Positions 1 to 6,662 of a stretch of 32,365 bases of DNA are shown one piece after another. The notes under the pieces are model-generated. The model had not been told where the DNA came from. It ran no database searches and saw nothing but the letters and a program-made list of their open reading frames with translations. Position 1 is the first letter of the stretch; every line of letters starts with the position of its first letter. The DNA is from UMGS1696 sp964621755 (GTDB lineage Bacteria > Bacillota > Clostridia > Oscillospirales > CAG-272): the NCBI GenBank assembly GCA_964621755.1, contig CAZUPI010000027.1, positions 1 to 32,365 of the forward strand, in the 5' to 3' direction. The translations under genes and the position numbers were made by a program.

Positions 1-112
1 TCTGGAGAAAACGGAATGATGGGTACTGCAAAATCAGGAAAAGCACGTTATAATAAAGGCGACCGTTTACCTGGCTGTTATCCCGCTATGCGGGAGGAAA
101 GGAGCTACTTAT
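1..112 (+). other. C-terminal end of an upstream reading frame, unidentified
   Basis: Frame 1 is open from the first base of the window to a TGA at 110-112, about 36 codons, ending in residues AMREERSYL. The stop overlaps the ATG of the recombinase fragment at 111 (ATGA), and the recombinase ribosome binding site (GGAGGAAAGGAG-like, around 91-103) lies inside this frame. That is typical of two translationally coupled genes in a mobile element, so this could be the tail of another gene of the same element. The family is not recognised, and the frame could be open by chance. Confidence 0.25.
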
Positions 113-434
113 GAATCAGCAGCCAGATAATAAAATTACCGCTTTATATTGCAGACCAAGTCAGGATGATGCCCTTGACGGAGAGAGCAATTTCATTACT
201 AATCAGAAGAAAATCCTCAAAAAGTACGCAATGGACAGAGGATACACCAACATCCAGTTCTATATTGATGATGGTATTTCAGAAACTACGTTCAACCGAG
301 CAGGTTTCCAGAGCATGATTGCAGATGTGGAGGCAGGCAAGGTAAAACGGATCATTGTCAAGGATATGTCTCGTCTGGGGCGTGACTACTTAGTAGAATT
401 TTTTGTGTTTGAAATCCAAAAGCGTCAGAGATGA
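111..434 (+). pseudogene. Truncated large serine recombinase (N-terminal fragment)
   Basis: This is the N-terminal catalytic domain of a Tn-type site-specific serine recombinase (TnpX/Tn4451-like group), which would normally excise and integrate a mobile element. Visible motifs are ALYCRPSQDD near residue 12, which carries the expected nucleophilic serine; the NQKKILKKYA helix near residue 30; and IVKDMSRLGRDYL near residue 85. Intact members are about 500 residues or more, with recombinase and zinc-ribbon domains. Here the frame leaves the family just after GRDYL and stops at 107 residues. The usual CRLSRDD is CRPSQDD, a Leu-to-Pro change next to the nucleophile that also points to decay. 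It lies directly beside the AT-rich kinase cluster, so it may mark the edge of an old insertion. It cannot be active as it stands. Confidence 0.8.
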
Positions 435-471
435 AATAGAGTTTATAATCACATTGATTTATCCCTAAATA

Positions 472-1200
472 TTACAGCATAACCGCAATAGCGGAATAAT
501 TGTCCATATTTTTATTTTTACCGTTTTTTAATACAATATTTTCCATCCGTTCAAGCCACTCCTGAGGTTTTGATGAGAGTTTGAGTGCTTTTGACATATG
601 ACGTTCATCTATGTACTCCCAAAATCCGTCTGAGCACAATAAAACGGCTCGTATGTCATCTGTACGGTCAAATTTACTTATATCAAATTTTAGCTCGTCA
701 CATTGATTCCCCAGCGCGCGCAAAAGTTTATTTCTATCTGGGCGTCTGCGGATTTCTTTTTCTTTGATTTCTCCCGCTAACGCTAACATTTGAACAACGC
801 TGTGATCTGTTGTGCGCCACATAACTCCCTTGTTGTTAAATAAATATACCCTCGTATCTCCGATATGCCCGACTGTTATGCTGACAGTTGTGCATATGAC
901 CGCCGCCGCCGTACTTTTCATTTCTGACAATCGGCGGCTCTCCTTTTGTCTTTTTAATATACTGAGTTGAGCGCTGAGAAAAGCACTGGAAATGTAATTT
1001 TCAGCATTATACGCGCTGCTTTCCGAACAAGAGGTAAGGAATGTTTCAACGACGTATCTTGACGCAATGTCTCCGCACCCATGCCCACCTAGTCCGTCTG
1101 CTACAACAAAAACAGAAGCTTTATCAAATACAGCGGTACCTACTGAATCCTCATTGACTTCGCGGTTTCCGTTTTTGGATATTACATGATAACCAATCAT
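472..1200 (-). CDS. PP2C-family protein Ser/Thr phosphatase
   Basis: This is a stand-alone cytoplasmic PP2C phosphatase of 242 residues, the usual size of a bare catalytic domain (Stp/PrpC type). It should remove phosphate from Ser/Thr residues using two metal ions. The PP2C motifs are in order: REVNEDS (Asp18), VVADGLGGHG (Asp35), GHIGDTRVYL, TTDHSVVQ, LCSDGFWEY and the C-terminal DNYSAIAV. All metal-binding Asp positions are present, so it should be active. There is no membrane segment. The start at 1200 has AGAGGTGG just upstream. It is the last gene of the run LytTR-FHA-PP2C fusion-kinase-PP2C and lies 13 bp after the kinase at 1214-2371, so the two are almost certainly co-transcribed. 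The likely role is to reset phosphorylation made by the cluster's three kinases. Family confidence is high; the substrate is unknown. Confidence 0.93.
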   Translation of the reverse strand: MIGYHVISKNGNREVNEDSVGTAVFDKASVFVVADGLGGHGCGDIASRYVVETFLTSCSESSAYNAENYISSAFLSAQLSILKRQKESRRLSEMKSTAAAVICTTVSITVGHIGDTRVYLFNNKGVMWRTTDHSVVQMLALAGEIKEKEIRRRPDRNKLLRALGNQCDELKFDISKFDRTDDIRAVLLCSDGFWEYIDERHMSKALKLSSKPQEWLERMENIVLKNGKNKNMDNYSAIAVML

Positions 1201-1213
1201 ATACCACCTCTTT

Positions 1214-2371
1214 TTATTTTATCAAGAGCACAAGAAAAACTACCGCCAGTATTGACAACAAGACTACGAACACGGCTATTATCGCGATATACGGCGTATC
1301 ATTGTGCCACGGTATTATTATTTTTTTCCGTTCTTTTTTATTTTGACTTCGCGTTTCTATTTTATAAGGCGTAGCGTCTTTATCATTACCCTGAGAAAAA
1401 TCTGCAGGTAAATCTGTACCGACTGAGTTATCTATGGCCAATGCCATTTCTTCAGCAGTTTTATATCGATCATCCACTCTAACCGCCATTCCTTTTAAAA
1501 TGATGCGTTCTATTTTTTCCGGAATATCAACACCAAGTGCTGAAATTGGTTTAAGGGTATCGAAAACAAGCCTTTCTATAGCTTCGGGAGGAATCTTTCC
1601 GGTCAGCGCATAATACATTGAAGCTGAAAGAGCATAAATATCCTCGGAAGGAGTGTGATGTTCTCTTTTTTTATACTGCTCAGCCGGCGCGAAACCACTT
1701 TTCAATATAACAGTCATATCAGTTGATACTTGTTGGTGAGAATATACTCTTGATGCGCCGAAATCTATCAGACGAGCGTTATAGTTCTCATCCAGCAAAA
1801 TATTGCTAGGAGATATGTCGCGATGCAGAACCCCCTCGGCGTGGACTGTTTTCAATGCCTCAAGAATTGGATAAAATATAGTCAATACCATATCAATATC
1901 AAGTGGCCCCTGATTCTTCACGATTGTGCCAATAGAAGGACCGTCTATGTATTCCATTACGATATAAGCGGTGTTATTTTCATAAAAGAAATCATAAACC
2001 TTAACAATTGATGGAATGTGTTGCAACCTTGATAAGATAGATGCTTCTTGATAAAATTTTTTTACACCGGAAATGAATACCTGGTTCATAGTTCCTGTAA
2101 CGCAGATATTATTTGTCTCTTTTGTATCACGCACTGCTATAGAAACAGGGAAAAACTCCTTTATTGCAACCCGTTTTCTTCTTCTGTTATCATAGCCCAC
2201 ATATGTTATGCCAAAACCTCCGTTGCCAATAACATTTCCTATTAGATAATTTCCCTTTAAGACAGTATCGTGTTCCAGTGCTATTGGATTATGAATGTAA
2301 CTCCTACTGTCAAAACCGCAGTGTTCGCATTTACTGTCTGTACAATAATTCATACAATTATAGCAGAGCAT
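1214..2371 (-). CDS. Zinc-ribbon Hanks-type Ser/Thr protein kinase with C-terminal membrane anchor
   Basis: The protein has 385 residues. The N-terminus has two Cys pairs (CYNC, CEHC; residues 3-18) that look like a small zinc ribbon. A full protein kinase domain follows (about 40-310): glycine loop GNGGFG, VAIKEF with Lys71, hinge VMEYIDG, catalytic loop HRDISPSN with Asp185, DFG at 203-205, and activation segment GFAPAEQY. All catalytic residues are present, although the usual HRDLKP Lys is Ser, as in the other two kinases of this cluster. A basic/polar linker leads to one hydrophobic helix at about 361-384 with almost nothing after it, so the enzyme is a tail-anchored cytoplasmic kinase with no sensor domain. 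AGAGGGTGA precedes the ATG at 2371. It lies 14 bp after the PP2C fusion gene and 13 bp before the second PP2C, in one operon. It may be activated by the receptor-like kinases encoded upstream, which is inference. Confidence 0.92.
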   Translation of the reverse strand: MLCYNCMNYCTDSKCEHCGFDSRSYIHNPIALEHDTVLKGNYLIGNVIGNGGFGITYVGYDNRRRKRVAIKEFFPVSIAVRDTKETNNICVTGTMNQVFISGVKKFYQEASILSRLQHIPSIVKVYDFFYENNTAYIVMEYIDGPSIGTIVKNQGPLDIDMVLTIFYPILEALKTVHAEGVLHRDISPSNILLDENYNARLIDFGASRVYSHQQVSTDMTVILKSGFAPAEQYKKREHHTPSEDIYALSASMYYALTGKIPPEAIERLVFDTLKPISALGVDIPEKIERIILKGMAVRVDDRYKTAEEMALAIDNSVGTDLPADFSQGNDKDATPYKIETRSQNKKERKKIIIPWHNDTPYIAIIAVFVVLLSILAVVFLVLLIK

Positions 2372-2385
2372 AGTTCACCCTCTCC

Positions 2386-3585
2386 CTATCTGTTTTTCTT
2401 AATTAGTATTAAAGTAGTGTTATCCTGATTTGGAAGTTGTTTTTGTTTAACGATGTCAACCAGACTATCTGCGGCACTTTTCATATTATCCGTTTTTTTT
2501 ACAGCATCCATAATTTCATATTCCCCTAAAGCACGGTACAGTCCATCGGAGCACAATAGGATAATATCTCCACGAAGCAAGCCAAACGGTGTCTTTGATA
2601 TATCTACTAATTTAAGATCGTCTATCCCAATATAACTTGTCAGAGCTTCACGCTTGGGGTGAGAAATCGCATCCCCGTATTCCATCTCATCGGATGCTAC
2701 TAATTTCATCAGTTCTGTGAGTAAATTGTGTTCCTCTGTAAGCTGTATTATATTCTCGCCCCGTAAAAGATACATTCTGCTGTCGCCGACGCTAGCATAA
2801 TATAAATTATTTCCACGTATAACTGCACAGATAAGAGTCGTTCCGCAATGCAGCGGCATCCCCTCTTCATTTTTTAGGGATGTGAGGAGATCATTAGCTA
2901 AATATATCTGATTTTTGAGAATAATCGACAGCATATTTTCTTCGCATAAGCAAAGGGATTGTGTAACATCCCGCATTTTACGCAGACAATTTACGCTTGC
3001 AATTTCTCCGCCGTCAATTCCACCCATACCGTCACATAAAATGGCATATATAAAATCCGTTGCGGTTTCATAAGCCGCCGCGTCCTCCTGCCGATTTCGT
3101 CTTCCAATATAGCTGCTCATTCCAATATCCATGTTGCTAGAGTCTTGTTTTTTCAGAAGGCATATTTTTCGATATTTTTCAATAAGGTATATCGTGTTAT
3201 TATACCTTATCTTTTTTGTGCGGCACTTTGTCAGACCCTTTATATTCTGCTGTACTTCGTCGCGGTATTTTTCATCTGTGACATACACATTTCCGCATAA
3301 GTCACGTGTCATGCAGGAGAACATGTAAAATTCACGCAGGAAAACGCGTTTATATTTTTTTCGATCTATGGAGATATACAAAATACTGTTTTTATCGGCC
3401 GATAAAGCCATACCAACGATATAGTTTCCAACTTTGCTGCCTATCTTTAGCTGATGCGGAGTGAGCGGGGTATATTCAAGCGGGCTTTTATACCCACAAT
3501 ACGGGCACATCTCCCGGCCGATTCTATATTTACTCAGGCAACAGTCGCATAGAATTTTATCCGATGGAGATAACGATATCTTCAT
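2386..3585 (-). CDS. PP2C phosphatase fused to a zinc ribbon and a degenerate kinase N-lobe
   Basis: The protein has 399 residues. Residues 13-30 hold two Cys pairs (CDCC, CPYC) like the zinc ribbon of the neighbouring kinases. Residues 50-140 align by eye with the kinase N-lobe of the gene at 1214-2371: NYIVG with NYLIG, KRVFLREFY with KRVAIKEFF, and YNNTIYLIEKY with ENNTAYIVMEY. The glycine loop is lost (SADKNS), the VAIK lysine is Arg84, and there is no C-lobe, so it cannot be a kinase. Residues about 153-397 are a complete PP2C domain: RNRQEDAA, LCDGMGGIDGG, ASVGDSRMYLL, TEEHNLL, LLCSDGLYRAL and DNTTLILI. The phosphatase should be active, and the N-lobe may be a regulatory or docking module. 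The start at 3585 has AAGGAT eight bases upstream. It lies 60 bp after the small FHA gene and 14 bp before the kinase gene. Confidence 0.9.
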   Translation of the reverse strand: MKISLSPSDKILCDCCLSKYRIGREMCPYCGYKSPLEYTPLTPHQLKIGSKVGNYIVGMALSADKNSILYISIDRKKYKRVFLREFYMFSCMTRDLCGNVYVTDEKYRDEVQQNIKGLTKCRTKKIRYNNTIYLIEKYRKICLLKKQDSSNMDIGMSSYIGRRNRQEDAAAYETATDFIYAILCDGMGGIDGGEIASVNCLRKMRDVTQSLCLCEENMLSIILKNQIYLANDLLTSLKNEEGMPLHCGTTLICAVIRGNNLYYASVGDSRMYLLRGENIIQLTEEHNLLTELMKLVASDEMEYGDAISHPKREALTSYIGIDDLKLVDISKTPFGLLRGDIILLCSDGLYRALGEYEIMDAVKKTDNMKSAADSLVDIVKQKQLPNQDNTTLILIKKNR

Positions 3586-3645
3586 TTTCTAAATCCTTCT
3601 ATTATTCTCCTAATATTCTTTCAGCAATTTTAATCTAAATATTAT

Positions 3646-4053
3646 TTACACATTTTCCTTTTTAACGACTGTTTCAAAAATTATCATGTCTCCGCACAAC
3701 TTAAAAATCTGTCCCGGAATCAGCGCAATTTTTCCGCCACGCTCAACACGGAAACCGTCTTCTGTAAAAATACCGTTTATTGAGTTTAAATCGGTCACAA
3801 CAAAATATCCAGTTCTTTTGTTGTAAGATACTCTACAGTGATACCGACTGACCTCCGCTGTATGAGCAAAAACTAACTGGCACGCTACAATATCACGCCC
3901 TATTAATATTCCGGTGGAGAGAACGGGAATATCGTAGCCTGCGTGTTCTCCTTTGAGGCATCTGAGATACGGGCGCCCCCCACTTATCGATACGGTGTTC
4001 ATTGTCATTACCTCATCGGAAGAGATGTAAGCGTTACGATTATTTTTTTTCAT
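3646..4053 (-). CDS. Small FHA-domain phosphopeptide-binding protein
   Basis: The protein has 135 residues, essentially a single FHA domain (about residues 28-132) with no zinc ribbon or membrane segment. FHA domains bind phosphothreonine peptides. The signature residues are present: IGRD, SRYHCR (the Ser-Arg-x-His core) and DLNSINGIF (the Asn-Gly loop). It is therefore a soluble reader of phosphorylation, perhaps tethering a kinase target. The start at 4053 is 6 bp after the LytTR gene, with AGGGGG overlapping that gene's stop region. An internal ATG at 4002, preceded by GAGG, would remove 17 non-conserved residues and is also possible. It is part of the operon LytTR-FHA-PP2C fusion-kinase-PP2C. 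Confidence 0.9.
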   Translation of the reverse strand: MKKNNRNAYISSDEVMTMNTVSISGGRPYLRCLKGEHAGYDIPVLSTGILIGRDIVACQLVFAHTAEVSRYHCRVSYNKRTGYFVVTDLNSINGIFTEDGFRVERGGKIALIPGQIFKLCGDMIIFETVVKKENV

Positions 4054-4059
4054 TTTCCG

Positions 4060-4776
4060 CTACCCCCTGCTTTTTATATAACCAACATATTGTTTCTTTG
4101 CGGACCAATATTTTTTCTGGCTGATAGGAATAAAATTATTATCTATCAAAGTAAAACCTTCGTTTGTTATCCCGTGAATATAGTCCATGTTAACAAGATA
4201 GCTTTGATGGCAACGATTAAACCTGCTGTCAAGCGCTGCCTCCGCCTCATCAAGCTTCATATATACCTCATCTGTTCTTCCGTTTGGCTGATAGATAATT
4301 ATTTTTCTTTTGTCACTCATGATATAAAAAATATCGGAAAAAGAAATGTTGGACATACCTTTTTTAGTTGTAAGGTTCAGGTACTTTTCATTTTCAGAAA
4401 AAAGCAAACCGGTGAGACGGGATGCAAAGTTTCCAAAACTTCTGTCGATAATCGGTGAATACAGAAAATACACTACTCCAATTTGAAAAAGCAACTCTAC
4501 ATTTCCCGGATCCTTGCCAACCAATGCAATTTTCATTTGTTTATATTGTTTTGCTAGGGAAGCGGCAAAAGATATACCATCGGAATCAGGCAAGTCAATG
4601 GAAATAACGGCGGCATCTGGTATATCTGGAGAAACTAATAGGTATTCTGAAAGACTACGAGCATCCGAAAAACAGAAAATCATTGCGTCTTCGGCCTTTT
4701 CCGCAAATATACGGCTGATATTATTATAAATATACTGTAATTCCGATTTCAAGCTGTCACAAACAACAATATTCAT
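4060..4776 (-). CDS. Response regulator with LytTR DNA-binding domain
   Basis: The protein has 238 residues. Residues 1-115 form a receiver-like domain: VVCDS with Asp7, and ISIDLPDSDGISFA with the expected phosphoacceptor Asp61. Only one acidic residue is visible at the N-terminal metal site, where two are usual. Residues about 130-236 are a LytTR domain: YLNLTTKKG, DIFYIMSDKRKI, FNRCHQSYLVNMDYI and ISQKKYW, the AgrA/LytR/VirR-type DNA-binding fold. It should be the transcriptional output of the cluster. No histidine kinase gene is in the window, so it may be driven by an unlinked kinase or by Ser/Thr phosphorylation (inference). GGAGAT precedes the ATG at 4776. A terminator hairpin separates it from the FHA gene upstream, so it is probably the first gene of its own unit. 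Confidence 0.9.
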   Translation of the reverse strand: MNIVVCDSLKSELQYIYNNISRIFAEKAEDAMIFCFSDARSLSEYLLVSPDIPDAAVISIDLPDSDGISFAASLAKQYKQMKIALVGKDPGNVELLFQIGVVYFLYSPIIDRSFGNFASRLTGLLFSENEKYLNLTTKKGMSNISFSDIFYIMSDKRKIIIYQPNGRTDEVYMKLDEAEAALDSRFNRCHQSYLVNMDYIHGITNEGFTLIDNNFIPISQKKYWSAKKQYVGYIKSRG

Positions 4777-4801
4777 TTTATCTCCAATTTTTCGATAAGC
4801 G

Positions 4802-4840
4802 AAAACAGCAAGAGAGCCACTCTATAGCACTCTCTTGCTG
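4802..4840 (-). terminator. Rho-independent terminator between the two halves of the signalling cluster
   Basis: An 11-bp perfect inverted repeat (CAGCAAGAGAG at 4806-4816 with CTCTCTTGCTG at 4830-4840) has a 13-base loop and, on the minus strand, is followed by TTTT. It lies 11 bp after the stop of the FHA gene at 4851-5396 and before the LytTR gene, so it should end or attenuate the upstream transcript. Confidence 0.75.
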
Positions 4841-4850
4841 AACAGCCTTA

Positions 4851-5396
4851 TTATTCCTGATTTTCCCAACTGTGCAGTTCGCCGCAGAATGGTACAAACA
4901 TAAGCTTTGTTTTTCCCACTGTGAGTATGTCGCCTTTATTTAATTTCACCGTATCGGTAACGACTTTTCCATTCAGATAGAAAAGTTCGCGAGATTCTCC
5001 AGACTGACATAACGTGGTTTGTGAGACCGGATCGAATATGATAATTGCATGTTTGTTGCGTGAAACAGCGTTATCGCTTTCCAGAACAACATCCATGTTC
5101 GCGTCTCTCCCAATATAGTTTCTTCCAGTGTGTAGTCGGTAATCTTTACCTATTGCAGCGCCGTCAATAGCTATAAGCCATCCAATTACAGGTTCGTTAC
5201 GCATAGAATCGTAATACCCTATGGTTTTTGCTAAATCGTCGGTAGGAATATTTGTTCGTGAGAATAGCGGGTCTGGCGAGCTATGCATGGATTCGGTAGG
5301 CGTCTGGGACTCTTGGGTTTGTGCACAGTATGGGCAGGTACGGTATTTTTCAGAATCGTAAAAATGTTGTTTTGAACAACGCGTAAGGTTTGCCAT
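4851..5396 (-). CDS. Zinc-ribbon FHA-domain protein
   Basis: The protein has 181 residues. It begins MANLTRCSKQHFYD followed by TCPYC, the Cys-x-x-HFYD...CPxC ribbon that often heads FHA and kinase proteins in Firmicutes. A linker rich in Ser, Thr and Pro follows, then an FHA domain (about residues 75-178) with YIGRDANMDV and SRNKHAIIIF, and a less typical final loop (FYLNGKVV). It is a soluble phosphothreonine reader. The start at 5396 was chosen over an in-frame ATG 15 bases earlier because a perfect GGAGGA (5404-5409) lies seven bases before it and overlaps the earlier ATG. It follows the DUF975-FHA gene by about 35 bp and is followed by a terminator, so these two genes form one transcription unit. 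There is no membrane segment. Confidence 0.9.
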   Translation of the reverse strand: MANLTRCSKQHFYDSEKYRTCPYCAQTQESQTPTESMHSSPDPLFSRTNIPTDDLAKTIGYYDSMRNEPVIGWLIAIDGAAIGKDYRLHTGRNYIGRDANMDVVLESDNAVSRNKHAIIIFDPVSQTTLCQSGESRELFYLNGKVVTDTVKLNKGDILTVGKTKLMFVPFCGELHSWENQE

Positions 5397-5430
5397 AAAA
5401 AAATCCTCCATATATACAGTATTGTTTATC

Positions 5431-6501
5431 TTAGGTTAATCTGAAAATCATTGAGCCGTCAGCGAGCTTGACTATCGTTTTGCTGTTCACAGCTACACTG
5501 TTTTCATATATAAGGCGTTCGTTATTAATGAAAGTACCGTTTGACGAGAAATCTGTAATGATATATCTATCGTTAGCAGCGCTGTAGCGTATACTGCAAT
5601 GCAGACCGGAAATTGATTTGTTTACAGAACTGGTAACGATGTTTGCACGATTCGGGTCACGGCCTATGCGTATTTCATCGTTATCACCGATAGGAAATTT
5701 ATTACCTACATATTCTCCGGAAATTACTTCGATAGAGTGCTCTTTGACCGATTTTTCAACGGATTTGTGCTGGCCATTTGCTGCCCATTCCATAGTATTT
5801 CCCTGAACACCGCAGAATGTGTTGATAAGCTGCTCGTAAATGGAAGCGTATGTAAGGTACTGATAGGGAAGGGTGAAGATGTTTGCAACATACACTGTAC
5901 TAATGATATTCCAGCCGAGAAAGGACAACTTTGTCACGAACAGTTCCCACTTATGGTCTACCATAATACAACCGCTTTCACGTATGCAGTCGAGAGCAGC
6001 AAACTCACGGTTATCCTCCGCTATATGGTAGGCAAAGTAATATTGACAAGACTTATTGATTGAGATGTAAATATTCCATACAGAGCCTGCTATTGTGAGG
6101 ATAACACCGAACACTAAGGCTACAGCATTCAAGAACCCTGCTGCTATAAGTATTCCACCGATTATGCAGCATATGAAGCCTGGAAGACACCACAGGATAA
6201 TAAATAGCATCTGCCAAAGTGTGATTGCAGTATAGCGTCCAAGTCTGTCTCCTGCAAGTATTACATCGAGAGCGTTGACATTCTTGTCGCCGCGGTTGGT
6301 TCTTAGTGAAGAACGGATCATACCTGCCTTGAAAAGCAACTCTGCAAAAAAGATGGTAAATAAACCTACAACCGGGATTAATATCATAACTATAATTCCA
6401 ATCCGTGCCGCTAAAATAGCTAAATACCCGATAGCATCATGAAGGTTTCTCTCGCGAAGCAGGGTTTTGGATTTTTCTTTTGCTGAAATTCTGTTGAACA
6501 T
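5431..6501 (-). CDS. DUF975 integral membrane protein with C-terminal FHA domain
   Basis: The protein has 356 residues. Residues about 1-235 are a multi-helix membrane domain that matches DUF975 features: an N-terminal AKEKSKTLLRER-type segment, several hydrophobic helices, then CIRESGCIMVDHKWELF, LSFLGWNI and a final LPYQYLTYASIYEQL. Residues about 255-356 are a classic FHA domain (IRIGRDPNRA, ISGLHCSI, ITDFSSNGTFINN). It would place a phosphothreonine reader at the inner membrane face, where it could dock the membrane kinases encoded next door; that role is inference. DUF975 itself has no settled function. The start at 6501 has AAAGGAAAA about ten bases upstream. A -10-like TATAAT (6545-6550 on the complement) suggests its own promoter in the 161-bp gap after the giant kinase gene. 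Confidence 0.9.
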   Translation of the reverse strand: MFNRISAKEKSKTLLRERNLHDAIGYLAILAARIGIIVMILIPVVGLFTIFFAELLFKAGMIRSSLRTNRGDKNVNALDVILAGDRLGRYTAITLWQMLFIILWCLPGFICCIIGGILIAAGFLNAVALVFGVILTIAGSVWNIYISINKSCQYYFAYHIAEDNREFAALDCIRESGCIMVDHKWELFVTKLSFLGWNIISTVYVANIFTLPYQYLTYASIYEQLINTFCGVQGNTMEWAANGQHKSVEKSVKEHSIEVISGEYVGNKFPIGDNDEIRIGRDPNRANIVTSSVNKSISGLHCSIRYSAANDRYIITDFSSNGTFINNERLIYENSVAVNSKTIVKLADGSMIFRLT

Positions 6502-6544
6502 AAAAGTGTTTTCCTTTCTGAAATCGTATTTTCTTTATGATTAA

Positions 6545-6550
6545 ATTATA
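6545..6550 (-). promoter_or_regulatory. Possible -10 element upstream of the DUF975-FHA gene
   Basis: TGTATAAT on the minus strand lies about 45 bp before the start codon of the DUF975-FHA gene. No convincing -35 box is seen. The rest of the 6502-6662 gap is AT-rich and shows no other clear signal; an ACATCAAC...GTTGAT near-palindrome follows the giant kinase stop but lacks a T-run. Confidence 0.3.
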
Positions 6551-6662
6551 CAGGAAAGCTGAAGAAAATAATAGACGCAGAAATTACATTTCGAAGGTTA
6601 AATATTACTGTTTTGACTTACATCAATCAACTTCCGTTAGTACGTATATGTATATGTTGATG

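Noticed and set aside
1..434. Active integrative element at the left edge
   Set aside because: The recombinase is truncated after the catalytic core and no attachment site could be identified.
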